NCBI GenBank assembly: GCA_036555105.1
Contig: DATBMA010000108.1
Location: forward strand, 1-21,606
Reading direction: 5' to 3'
Source of the DNA: DATBMA01 sp036555105
Lineage (GTDB): Bacteria; Actinomycetota; Acidimicrobiia; Spongiisociales; ZC4RG35
DNA: 21,606 nt
Shown: positions 1 to 7,037 of the stretch, piece by piece
How the letters are laid out: every line of letters begins with the position of its first letter
Position numbering within the stretch: the first letter of the stretch is position 1
Made by a program: the position numbers and the translations under genes
The notes under the pieces: model-generated
Told to the model about the DNA's origin: nothing
Database searches by the model: none
Seen by the model: the letters and a program-made list of their open reading frames with translations, nothing else

Positions 1-684
1 GCCGTACGGGATGTGCTTTATCTCGCCGTGCTCGTTGAAGAGGTTGGCGGTGAATTGGGTCTGTAAAGGCTCGATCATCCATCCCGGGAAGCTCGATCGG
101 CAGAACTCGATGACGGAGGCGAACGCCTCCTTGGTGGTCAGCGCCCCTCCCGTCATCGCATGGAGGTGTGCCCAATCGACGATCGGGCGCACGAACGAGA
201 ATTCGGACGCGAAGGTGGCGATGTCGCCGAGGCTGCCGAAAGAGCGGTCGTTGCCGCCCGTCTCCAACCCCAACCCCACCCCGAGGTGCTCCACCTTCGG
301 GCCCACCGCGGCCAGCCGCTCGGACACACGATCCGTCAACTCCTCGGGGGAGCGCTCGTGGGTGTTGCCGAGGTGGGCGCAGATGATGCGGCTGCCCAAC
401 GCCTTGCCCAGTTTCAGGGTGTGCTCGAGCGCAGCCAGGCACTGCTTGGCCTTGTCCTCTTCCTCGACAGTGAGCACGGCGAAATAGGGAGCGTGCACCG
501 ACAGCCAGATCCCGCGCTCGGCGGCCATCTCCCCGAACCGCCGGCAGCGGTTCTCCTTCCACGGGAACCCGGTCACGAAGGCCAGCTCGAAAGCCTTGTG
601 ACCCCGCGCCGCCAGTCCGTCGAGGAAGGCGGCGTCCTGGCCTTTGTCCCAGTCGGGCTTGACCGAGATCCCGAACCTGATCAC
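1..684 (-). CDS. Endonuclease IV-like TIM-barrel protein (3' end beyond window)
   Basis: An open frame of 228 codons without a stop runs off the left edge. An in-frame TAA lies four codons before the GTG at 684, and no other start fits better. Motifs match the AP endonuclease 2/endonuclease IV superfamily (xylose-isomerase-like TIM barrel), especially the short archaeal-type branch: HAPYF near residue 65, AHLGN near 105, a GLETGG segment followed by FGSLGDI, and VDWAHLHA. These carry the usual metal-ligand His, His, Glu, Asp and His. Family members cleave DNA at abasic sites using a trinuclear zinc centre. The later HxHxSG strand of true nucleases appears here as LQTQFT, so one or two expected ligands are absent and the substrate could be different, for example a sugar phosphate. 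Family is fairly sure, activity is not. A 103-bp gap separates it from the lipoprotein gene upstream. Confidence 0.8.
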   Translation of the reverse strand, partial: MIRFGISVKPDWDKGQDAAFLDGLAARGHKAFELAFVTGFPWKENRCRRFGEMAAERGIWLSVHAPYFAVLTVEEEDKAKQCLAALEHTLKLGKALGSRIICAHLGNTHERSPEELTDRVSERLAAVGPKVEHLGVGLGLETGGNDRSFGSLGDIATFASEFSFVRPIVDWAHLHAMTGGALTTKEAFASVIEFCRSSFPGWMIEPLQTQFTANLFNEHGEIKHIPYG

Positions 685-787
685 GAAGGCAGGTTATTGG
701 GCCTTGCGCCTGCGCTCGGCCGCGTTCTGGAACCATATCTCACGAAGAAGTAGCGACCTGGGTGCTCGATCGGGTTGCCGAAAGCCT

Positions 788-1609
788 TTAGGGGCGAATG
801 GTGATGGTGTCGAGCACCGCCCTGAGTTTGTCTATGTCCCCGGCGGGCGTCGTGGCGTACCAGTTGGCCTCAATCAGGAGGGAAGTTCCCTCGACATCGA
901 GTGCCCAGAACTCGGCGAATTGGTCCGGAGCGAAGTACCACGGCGCCATGGTTGGGCCCTGGTATGCGTCGAAGTACCCGTCGTCGCAGCCTGTGAAGTT
1001 CGAACCGTCGAAGCCCACATCCGTCGTTACCAATACCAAGTGATACCCGTCGTATCCGAAGGCGCTAACCGTGTCTGGCCCGTCCTCGACGGTGAAGTCT
1101 TCGATCTCCGCCAACGCGGACGAGAGGTCTTCGGCGGTGTCACCCACCGGGATCCACTGTGTTCCGTTGCAAGCAGCCGATGCCACCACTTTCACCGCGC
1201 CGCTTCTCATGTTGACCCCGTTCGGGCCCCCCACCCCGACCCCCAAGGAGTCCCACCCTGGCTCTTGGAGTGTGTACTCGACACCAAGGGTTGTGCTGGG
1301 AAGGCCATCGGCGTCGATGTAGTAGGTCTTCGCTTCCAGCTTGGTGAGCAGGGGCGGGGTGAGGGTCACACCGCCCTGGAGACTCCAAATCGACTGCACC
1401 GCAGTCGTACTGGCCGGCGTCGTGGTAACTGGTGCGGCCGTGGATGACGTTGCCGCGGCTGGTGCGGTCGTGGACGATGTCGCCGAGGTTGGGGCGGCGC
1501 AGGCGGCTGCAGCAACCGCAAGGCAGACAGTGATCGCAATCCTGGCTGGCTTCGCAAGAACCAGCCCTATCGAAGGTCTCCCCGTGTTCGATAGTGCGGT
1601 GTGCTTCAT
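788..1609 (-). CDS. Secreted lipoprotein of unknown function, third gene of sigma-factor operon
   Basis: A 273-residue protein. The ATG at 1609 is chosen because AGGAGGAAGG (minus strand, 1626-1617) lies 7 nt upstream. Residues 23-36 form a hydrophobic signal segment ending at Cys37 in an AAAC lipobox, so export and lipid attachment are expected. Residues 38-72 are an Ala/Ser/Thr/Pro linker built from a 30-bp tandem repeat. The rest, about 200 residues with two widely spaced cysteines (SAACNG and TGCDDG), is a soluble domain that I do not recognise. It lies 49 bp behind the propeller/anti-sigma candidate in the same direction, so it is probably co-transcribed and could be a partner or product of that regulatory system. 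That role is inferred from position alone. Confidence 0.8.
   Translation of the reverse strand: MKHTALSNTGRPSIGLVLAKPARIAITVCLAVAAAACAAPTSATSSTTAPAAATSSTAAPVTTTPASTTAVQSIWSLQGGVTLTPPLLTKLEAKTYYIDADGLPSTTLGVEYTLQEPGWDSLGVGVGGPNGVNMRSGAVKVVASAACNGTQWIPVGDTAEDLSSALAEIEDFTVEDGPDTVSAFGYDGYHLVLVTTDVGFDGSNFTGCDDGYFDAYQGPTMAPWYFAPDQFAEFWALDVEGTSLLIEANWYATTPAGDIDKLRAVLDTITIRP
1431..1490. repeat. 30-bp tandem repeat, two units
   Basis: Units at 1431-1460 and 1461-1490 share about 24 of 30 bases, and a degenerate third unit follows. They encode the Ser/Thr/Ala-rich spacer just after the lipobox cysteine of the lipoprotein, so this is an in-frame expansion of a cell-surface linker and not a mobile repeat. 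Confidence 0.7.
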
Positions 1610-1616
1610 GGTCAAT

Positions 1617-1626
1617 CCTTCCTCCT
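1617..1626 (-). promoter_or_regulatory. Ribosome binding site setting the lipoprotein start
   Basis: AGGAGGAAGG on the minus strand, 7 nt before the ATG at 1609. It rules out the longer in-frame reading from 1882, which would lack an N-terminal signal peptide and overlap the neighbouring gene by more than 200 bases. Confidence 0.75.
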
Positions 1627-1658
1627 GTCGATTCACATGTCTTGCGAAGTGATGCTCC

Positions 1659-3041
1659 CTACGGCAATACGGGCTGCCAGCTGAGCTGCCTGGCGGGAGT
1701 TGGGGCCGGTGTGCCCGTGGTCTCGGAGCCGGGATCCTCTTGTTCGGGCTCGGGGTCCGACGCCAGGACCACGGGTGGGAGAGCACCGGTGATGGTTTGT
1801 AAGAGGAGCTCGAACCCGTCGGTCGCATCGACCCCCGCCCAATAGAGGACTTGGGTTCCGTCGGGTGACCATGTCGGTCCACTGACCGGGTACCGGCCGG
1901 GGTTCCGGAACTCGAGCGCCTCTCCGGTGTCAGGCGACACCAGGAAGATCACCGGCTCATTCTCCCTAAAAGGCCGCGATTCCGAATATGCGATCCAGCG
2001 GCCATCAGGTGACCAGGCGATCTCGATTGCATAAACGTCACGTCCGTACACCGCCTGACACTCGGCAAGTTCGCTCTCGGCGCCTCCGTCAACGGGGACG
2101 ATCTTCAGGAGGCAGGAGCCATCGGCACCTCTACCGGCCACCGCCAGGCGCGACCCGTCCGGCGACCAACTCACCGACGACACGCAGTTCCTGCCGGAAC
2201 AGTCGAAACCGGAAGTGAGCTCGTACGGATCGGCCTCGGGATCAAGCGGTGCAACCCATACCGAGTGGTCGAGGGGAATCGCGATTAGATCTCCGGCCGG
2301 TGACCACTCGAACCCCTGACTTGGCCACTCTTCGTCGTTGATGATTTGCGGGGCGAGCTGGTTCACTTCGAGCGCCCCGACTGACGGTTTCACAGCCACC
2401 AGCCCGTGGACTCCGCCAAACGGGCGCACCTTTGAGTAGGCGATCAGGCCTCCATCCGGCGACCACCGCGGGCAGTCGAGGGAAAGGGCGGCAACTGGTA
2501 GACGGAGCGATTCGACGATCTCGCCGGCCCCATCGATGTCGATTACGACGAGGTCGCTTGACTGCCCATCGCTGCCCACGATCTCGAGGTAGGCGAGTCG
2601 AGTGCCGTCTGGTGAGAACACCGGGCAGAGTTGCTTGAGGCCGTTGCTTTCGCCCAAGAGTGGATGGGGGGCAACGCCTTCTTTGACGATGAAAATGTCG
2701 GCCCCGAAGGGCTCCTCATCCAGGGGACCGGCCTGGTAGACGATCCACCCATCGCTCGAAATCGGGGGTGCCGTCGTCGTCGCGGTGGGATCGGTGACCA
2801 CCGGCTGTTGAGCGTTCGTCGTCGGGGTGGGATTCGTGACGACCGGCGGCTGCGCGTCGGTGCGCTGGATGAGAATCGCTGCTCCGGTAAGCAGCGCGGC
2901 TGCTGCTACTCCCGAGGCCACCAGGCGAACGGTCTTGCGGCGGCGGCCTCGCCTGATGACACCAGCCAGGTTGAGGGGAGGGTCGACCATCTGCTCGCCG
3001 GCGGCTCGCAGATCGTCACGAACCCTGGTGTCCAAGCTCAT
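1659..3041 (-). CDS. Membrane-anchored six-bladed propeller protein, probable anti-sigma factor/sensor
   Basis: A 460-residue protein. The ATG at 3041 overlaps the sigma-factor stop as ATGA, indicating translational coupling. Residues 1-38 form a short basic cytoplasmic tail (RRGRRRK), 39-58 a single membrane helix and 61-93 a Thr/Pro-rich stalk with a 14-residue duplication. About 360 outer residues follow, carrying six SPDG or SPAG motifs typical of PD40/TolB-like propeller blades. This layout of tail, helix and external sensor domain, immediately after an ECF sigma gene, is the usual one for an anti-sigma factor. The classical zinc-binding HxxxCxxC anti-sigma motif is not visible in the short tail, so sigma binding is inferred. 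Two close cysteines (CSGRNC) could form a disulfide outside the membrane. The ligand is unknown. The longer in-frame reading to 3371 only overlaps the sigma gene. Confidence 0.85.
   Translation of the reverse strand: MSLDTRVRDDLRAAGEQMVDPPLNLAGVIRRGRRRKTVRLVASGVAAAALLTGAAILIQRTDAQPPVVTNPTPTTNAQQPVVTDPTATTTAPPISSDGWIVYQAGPLDEEPFGADIFIVKEGVAPHPLLGESNGLKQLCPVFSPDGTRLAYLEIVGSDGQSSDLVVIDIDGAGEIVESLRLPVAALSLDCPRWSPDGGLIAYSKVRPFGGVHGLVAVKPSVGALEVNQLAPQIINDEEWPSQGFEWSPAGDLIAIPLDHSVWVAPLDPEADPYELTSGFDCSGRNCVSSVSWSPDGSRLAVAGRGADGSCLLKIVPVDGGAESELAECQAVYGRDVYAIEIAWSPDGRWIAYSESRPFRENEPVIFLVSPDTGEALEFRNPGRYPVSGPTWSPDGTQVLYWAGVDATDGFELLLQTITGALPPVVLASDPEPEQEDPGSETTGTPAPTPARQLSWQPVLP
2770..2853. repeat. 42-bp imperfect tandem repeat, two units
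   Basis: Units 2770-2811 and 2812-2853 align along their full length with scattered substitutions. They encode two copies of a 14-residue Pro/Val/Thr-rich segment in the stalk between membrane helix and propeller, so stalk length has probably varied by in-frame duplication. Confidence 0.7.
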
Positions 3042-3571
3042 GTCGACACTCCCATCAGCCCGCGTAGCTCCTGCATTGCATGGTGGAGCCGGCTCTTGGC
3101 GGTCCCCAAGGGGATGTCGAGGGCGACTGCCATTTGGTCGTAGGTCATGTCGAGGTAATGGCGAAGGACCACGACGGCCCTCGCGTCGACATCGAGCTTT
3201 CCCAATGCGTTGCGAACATCGGGATCGGGCAGGCTGTCCGCTCGGTCTGTCTCCGGGAGTGAGGCAGTGGGAACTTCCCGCTTCGCCTTGCGCACCCGGT
3301 TGCGCGCCCAGTTGAGGCCGACCCGGAAGATCCAGCCTTCTTGACTCTCGTAGGTGGATACCGACCGCCACCGTTCGTAGGCCCTGGTCATGGCCTCGTC
3401 GACGGCTTCGGCGGCGAGGTCTCGGTTCTGCAGCGCCAAGGCCAATGCTCGGTAGACGGGACCTCGGCTGTTCATGTAGAAGCGGGCGAAGTCGGGCTGC
3501 CGAAGCCGACCAATTTCTGGTTCAGCAGCCAATTCCCTCAAATGCTTCCTGATGCCACATCGGTTTAACAC
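3038..3571 (-). CDS. ECF RNA polymerase sigma factor (SigE-like)
   Basis: A 177-residue protein. Sigma region 2 spans about residues 28-98 (DFARFY, then AEAVDEAMTRAYERW, then GWIFRVGLNWARNRVRK). Region 4 spans about 118-172 and includes the helix-turn-helix TYDQMAVALDIPLGTAKSRL. ECF sigma factors direct RNA polymerase to a small regulon, usually when an adjacent membrane anti-sigma factor releases them. Here the next gene begins inside the sigma stop codon and fits that role. The start is unsure: the GTG at 3571 has no ribosome binding site, and in-frame TTG codons at 3541 and 3532 would still leave region 2 intact. The 133 bp upstream of it hold no other gene. Confidence 0.9.
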   Translation of the reverse strand: MLNRCGIRKHLRELAAEPEIGRLRQPDFARFYMNSRGPVYRALALALQNRDLAAEAVDEAMTRAYERWRSVSTYESQEGWIFRVGLNWARNRVRKAKREVPTASLPETDRADSLPDPDVRNALGKLDVDARAVVVLRHYLDMTYDQMAVALDIPLGTAKSRLHHAMQELRGLMGVST

Positions 3572-3704
3572 ATGAGGTGGGCGGATCGTTCTCGCTGAGC
3601 TGACTAGGCCGCCATCTTCTTGGTGACTGTCAACTTCCTGTCGGTATGCCGACCCTGATCACGCGCTCAACGCATCGGGCCCGCCCGTAATCACTCTGCA
3701 GGGG

Positions 3705-4976
3705 CTAAGGCGCCTGCCAGGTGGCGACCGCCTGCTGTCGGAAGAGGAGGTTGTTCTGAACACCCACGCTGTGAACAGTGATGCCATGAGGCGAAGCCAC
3801 CAGGCCTTCGAGCGTGCTGCCTCCCATCTCGGCCGCCGGATAGAGCGACCAGTTGACGAGGTCGGGGCTGTAGAGCAGAGCACTCGAGGTGGTGAAGTCA
3901 CGCCCCTCACCCGGTGACTGGGTAGTCCCGGTCAGCAAGCCAGTCAGCCAACCGAGAGGGGATCCGTCGGTCCTGGCCACTTCTGCGGTCAGGATCATCG
4001 CCACCCCGTGATCACCCACCGACGACTCCCCCACCCAGAACTGGGCTCCTGGAGCCACTCCCAGCAAGTCGCTGACCAGAGACACTTGCCATGTCCCTTC
4101 CCCTTCCACCGCCAGCACAGCCCCGTCCCGGTCCCGATACCCGACCAGCACCGTCCGCCCACCCACTTCCCCTATCGCCGAGGCCCAAGACAGGCCGCCG
4201 GGCAGCTCGAGGTCTGACCACGTCCTGCCGTCCTCCGACCTCATGACGCTCCCAGCATCGAGTTGAGGGTCTTCGATCTGCAGCGCGTAGGTGTATGCGA
4301 ACAGCTCATGACCCACCTGGCTCACCTGCCCGATCTCGCGATCGCCGAACGGATACTCGACCTCTTGGAATGCGCCCCCCTGGGGGGAGAAGAAGGTCTG
4401 TGAGCCGAGACCGAACACCACGACGCCGTCTCCCACCACCCCGATTTGCGGGTCAGGCACCCCGCCGCCCTCCGGAGTGCTCGCCGGGATCACCGAGATG
4501 TCGAAGGTTTCGCCGTCATCCGAAGAGACACCAACCTGAACGGTCCGCGCCGACGGATCGACTGCCCCCGGGGCCGTCCCGACCGCGTAAAGGAGCCCGT
4601 CAACGGCGGCGATACGGGTCACCCATGGCTCATCCAGGACGTGGGGCGTCCACTCTTTGCCGTCCTTGCTCGACCAGATGGCCTTCGGGACAACGGGATT
4701 ACCGATCCCCGCTCCAGGCGCCGTCGAGAGGACGTAGATGCTGTTGCCGTCGTTCACGACCTGCTGGAACCAACCGAGCGTCGCCGGCCCCACCGACCAA
4801 TCCAGGGCCTCTGCTCCCTCCAGCACACCGGGGTTGGGCTCGCCGGAGTCATCAGGGGCGAAAAGCCGATCCCAGGCCAATAGCGCCCCAGCCATCGTCG
4901 CGGCGGCGAATAGGCCGACCACGGTCCACAGCAGGATGGGGTTGCGCTTGTCGGTCGTTTCCTGGTGTTGCGTCAC
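3705..4976 (-). CDS. Membrane-anchored BNR/sialidase-like propeller protein
   Basis: A 423-residue protein starting at GTG 4976. Residues 13-34 are one membrane helix after a short charged tail, so the bulk should lie outside the membrane. The large domain is rich in beta strands and has repeated segments of the type SxDGxxW (SSKDGKEW, SSDDGETF, SEDGRTW, SPDLVNW), the Asp-box pattern of sialidase-like or BNR propellers. Asp boxes are structural, and I see no catalytic signature, so this is probably a binding or scaffolding protein and not a glycosidase. It follows the O-antigen-ligase-like gene after 38 bp on the same strand and is probably co-transcribed, which suggests a surface-glycan or envelope setting. 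The exact role is unknown. Confidence 0.8.
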   Translation of the reverse strand: MTQHQETTDKRNPILLWTVVGLFAAATMAGALLAWDRLFAPDDSGEPNPGVLEGAEALDWSVGPATLGWFQQVVNDGNSIYVLSTAPGAGIGNPVVPKAIWSSKDGKEWTPHVLDEPWVTRIAAVDGLLYAVGTAPGAVDPSARTVQVGVSSDDGETFDISVIPASTPEGGGVPDPQIGVVGDGVVVFGLGSQTFFSPQGGAFQEVEYPFGDREIGQVSQVGHELFAYTYALQIEDPQLDAGSVMRSEDGRTWSDLELPGGLSWASAIGEVGGRTVLVGYRDRDGAVLAVEGEGTWQVSLVSDLLGVAPGAQFWVGESSVGDHGVAMILTAEVARTDGSPLGWLTGLLTGTTQSPGEGRDFTTSSALLYSPDLVNWSLYPAAEMGGSTLEGLVASPHGITVHSVGVQNNLLFRQQAVATWQAP

Positions 4977-5014
4977 TTTGGGCGATTCAAACGGACAGAC
5001 TCTGCAATGGCCAT

Positions 5015-6802
5015 TCAGGTTCCCCCGGTCCGATCTTCCAATTGCCTGCGCAGGTCCTCCAGCCCCTCGGCCCCGGGGTCGATGGCCTCGGCCCGATCGA
5101 GGGCATCCCCTGCCGCCTCGTACTCCCCGGCCGCCAGGTAGAGGCCGGCCAGGCTGAGTGGAGGGACTGCGCTCGCGGGTGCCAGGAACTCCGCCATCAG
5201 AAAGGCTTGCTCGGCCCCGGACGCATCTCCCGCCCTCGCCAGCATCACCCCCAGCGCCTGGTGATGGTCGGGTTGGTTGGGATCGACCTCGATCAGGTCT
5301 CGCAGCGCCCGGATGGCCACAGCGAGCTCCTCCTGACCTCCTGTTTCGGCCGCCTCGACCAGCAGCCTGATCTTGGCTGCTCCCAGAGCCGGGTCGTACG
5401 GTGAGAGGGCCAGCGCGGCATCCGCCCGCTCGATGGCACCCGGACGGTCGCCCTCTCGCCGCGCCATCTCGGCCGCCAGCAGCCGATAGCGATACGAGTC
5501 CGGGCGCAATCGGCTCGCCTCATCGGCCAGTTGCACCTGGCCGGTGGCGAGGGCGGCCGCCGCCCTGTGGTCGGCCATCACCTCGAGAGTGCCGGCGATC
5601 AAGGCCGCTGCCGCCAGCAGACCCGCGATCCAGGAGATTGCTCTCGATCTGAAGGGAGCCGTGGCCGGTCCCACTCCGACCACCAGCACCCCGGCCAGGG
5701 CCCAGGCGAGCACGTCTCCCTCGACAATCGGGAACAGGAACAACTGCTGGGCGAAGTACCCGACCACCCCAGCTCCCAGGCCGGCCAGGAGAGGCCCTTT
5801 GCTCATCCCGCGCCATGCCCGTTGACCCAGGTAGCCCACCGCCGCCAACCATCCGAGGAGCCCGGGGAGGCCCAGCGTCACTCCCGCATCCAGCGGTCCG
5901 GAGTGGGCCCGATCGGTCACCACCTCCCGTCCGTAGGTGCGCACGTACTCGGCATCCACCACTTGCGGGAAGGCGAGGCGGTAGCCCTCCAGACCGGTCC
6001 CGGCCAGCGGCCGCTCGGCCATCGCCATCAGGCCGACGCGCCACTCCTGCAGCCGGCCGACCGCTTCGGCCTGGAGGTCGCCCACCGCCGCCGCCCTGGC
6101 GCCGATTGGTGTGAGCGCCAACAACAAGAGCAGCCACACGGTTACGCCCACGAATCTGAGCGGGTGGGCTATCGCCCCTCTCCCCCACACGCGGACCGAG
6201 ATCATCACTGCGACCGCGAGGCCGATCAGGCCGGCTTTGGTTCCAGACAGGGCCAGCGCCACCACCCCGGCCGCGGTTGCGGATCCTGCCGCCCAACGCC
6301 ATGCCCGCAGTTCGGCGCCATCGAAGACGAGGCCGGCGGCAGGTGGCACAAGCATGACCGCGACGGCGGCGAGGTAAGCGGGCGAGCCGAAGGGACCGCC
6401 AGCCCGATCCGTCACCTCCAGCCCGGGGATGGGCCGCCATCCCAAGCCCTCGGCGATTGCATATGCGCCAAGGGCCAGCAGGGCGACGACGACCGCTCGC
6501 ACAACGGTCCGCGTCCCATGTCCGATGACGCCCTGCCCGGCGTGAAACGCTGCTGCCATGGCCAGCAGTGCCACGAACCCCATGCGACGGTCGGGGCTGC
6601 CGAGCCAGGCCGCCAGCGGATCGATGGCGATGGCCGATGTGAAGGCCGCCCATGCCAGGAAGGCGCACCAGGCCCAGAAGGCCCGCCGCTCCGGATACAT
6701 CCCTTCGCGAGCGGCCAGAGAGAGGGAAAGGAAGGCAGTTGCCATCACCAGTGTCCACCGCAGCGGCCCGTACGGCATCCATCCAGACGGATCGACCGCC
6801 AC
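5015..6802 (-). CDS. O-antigen-ligase-like polytopic membrane protein with C-terminal TPRs
   Basis: From the first canonical start (GTG 6802) the protein has 595 residues. Residues 1-410 contain about ten membrane helices with the long outer loop typical of the O-antigen ligase/Wzy_C family, including RPLAGTGLEGYRLAFP and a DRAHSGPLDAGVTLGLPG segment. The latter resembles the conserved loop in which the histidine of RAHN-type motifs acts in glycan transfer. Residues 420-595 form tetratricopeptide-like helical repeats ending in LEDRTGGT. Such proteins join lipid-linked glycans to acceptors, but the substrate cannot be read from sequence. The frame stays open upstream to a TAG near 6933 and encodes a complete extra membrane helix (residues GWAVGFLAVGSVVAV), so the true start is probably a CTG at 6901-6910. 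Confidence 0.85.
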   Translation of the reverse strand: MAVDPSGWMPYGPLRWTLVMATAFLSLSLAAREGMYPERRAFWAWCAFLAWAAFTSAIAIDPLAAWLGSPDRRMGFVALLAMAAAFHAGQGVIGHGTRTVVRAVVVALLALGAYAIAEGLGWRPIPGLEVTDRAGGPFGSPAYLAAVAVMLVPPAAGLVFDGAELRAWRWAAGSATAAGVVALALSGTKAGLIGLAVAVMISVRVWGRGAIAHPLRFVGVTVWLLLLLALTPIGARAAAVGDLQAEAVGRLQEWRVGLMAMAERPLAGTGLEGYRLAFPQVVDAEYVRTYGREVVTDRAHSGPLDAGVTLGLPGLLGWLAAVGYLGQRAWRGMSKGPLLAGLGAGVVGYFAQQLFLFPIVEGDVLAWALAGVLVVGVGPATAPFRSRAISWIAGLLAAAALIAGTLEVMADHRAAAALATGQVQLADEASRLRPDSYRYRLLAAEMARREGDRPGAIERADAALALSPYDPALGAAKIRLLVEAAETGGQEELAVAIRALRDLIEVDPNQPDHHQALGVMLARAGDASGAEQAFLMAEFLAPASAVPPLSLAGLYLAAGEYEAAGDALDRAEAIDPGAEGLEDLRRQLEDRTGGT

Positions 6803-6910
6803 GACCGAACCGACGGCTAGAAACCCGACCGCCCACCCAGTCCTGGTGCCGTCCGTCGCTGCCAGGGCGCGGGCGGGCTGCGCTGTCGCGTGGTCGTTCA
6901 GCAGATCCAG

Positions 6911-6915
6911 TCCTC
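6911..6915 (-). promoter_or_regulatory. Candidate ribosome binding site for a CTG start of the ligase-like gene
   Basis: GAGGA on the minus strand lies 6 nt before CTG 6904 and 9 nt before CTG 6901, in frame with the ligase-like gene. No ATG, GTG or TTG occurs in that frame between the TAG near 6933 and GTG 6802. Confidence 0.4.
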
Positions 6916-6932
6916 GATGTCGGGAGCCCTTC

Positions 6933-6938
6933 TAGCCT
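6933..6938 (+). promoter_or_regulatory. Candidate -10 element of the tRNA-Lys gene
   Basis: TAGCCT fits the actinobacterial TANNNT form and ends 6 nt before the first base of the mature tRNA, so transcription would start at or next to that base. No convincing -35 hexamer is seen. Confidence 0.35.
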
Positions 6939-6944
6939 TCACAC

Positions 6945-7017
6945 GGGCCCGTAGCTCAATTGGCAGAGCAGGGGACTTTTAATCCCAAGGTCGTGGGTTC
7001 GAGTCCCACCGGGCCCA
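6945..7017 (+). tRNA. tRNA-Lys (anticodon UUU)
   Basis: A cloverleaf can be folded by eye. The 7-bp acceptor stem pairs 6945-6951 (GGGCCCG) with 7010-7016 (CGGGCCC), with discriminator A at 7017. The D arm is GCTC/GAGC with the GG of the loop. The anticodon loop CTTTTAA has anticodon TTT at 6978-6980. The T arm is GTGGG/CCCAC around TTCGAGT. The outermost anticodon-stem position looks like a G-A mismatch. No CCA is encoded: the next bases are CGG. It lies on the plus strand between two minus-strand genes, 20 bp from the end of the VOC fusion gene. Confidence 0.97.
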
Positions 7018-7037
7018 CGGGCAACCCGGGCGCCACG

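Noticed and set aside
685..787. Minus-strand frame with a plausible C-terminus (IWFQNAAERRRKAQ and stop) upstream of the endonuclease IV-like gene
   Set aside because: No start codon is found in that frame after the lipoprotein stop, and its first half uses codons unlike the neighbours. It is probably chance, or a worn remnant that cannot be shown.
1858..2620. Recurring short DNA match of the form CC-TC-GG-GACCA about every 150 bases
   Set aside because: These are the codons for the repeated SPDG motif of the propeller blades, not regulatory sites or a CRISPR-like array.
3601..3633. TTGACA (minus strand, 3633-3628) as -35 of the sigma-factor operon
   Set aside because: No -10 hexamer of acceptable form at 16-19 nt, and no ECF-type -35/-10 pair nearby, so a promoter cannot be supported.
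5531..6820. Long plus-strand frame of 429 codons across the ligase-like gene
   Set aside because: Antisense to a clear membrane protein. Its translation is rich in Gln, His, Arg and Gly without any fold pattern, as expected of GC-rich shadow frames.
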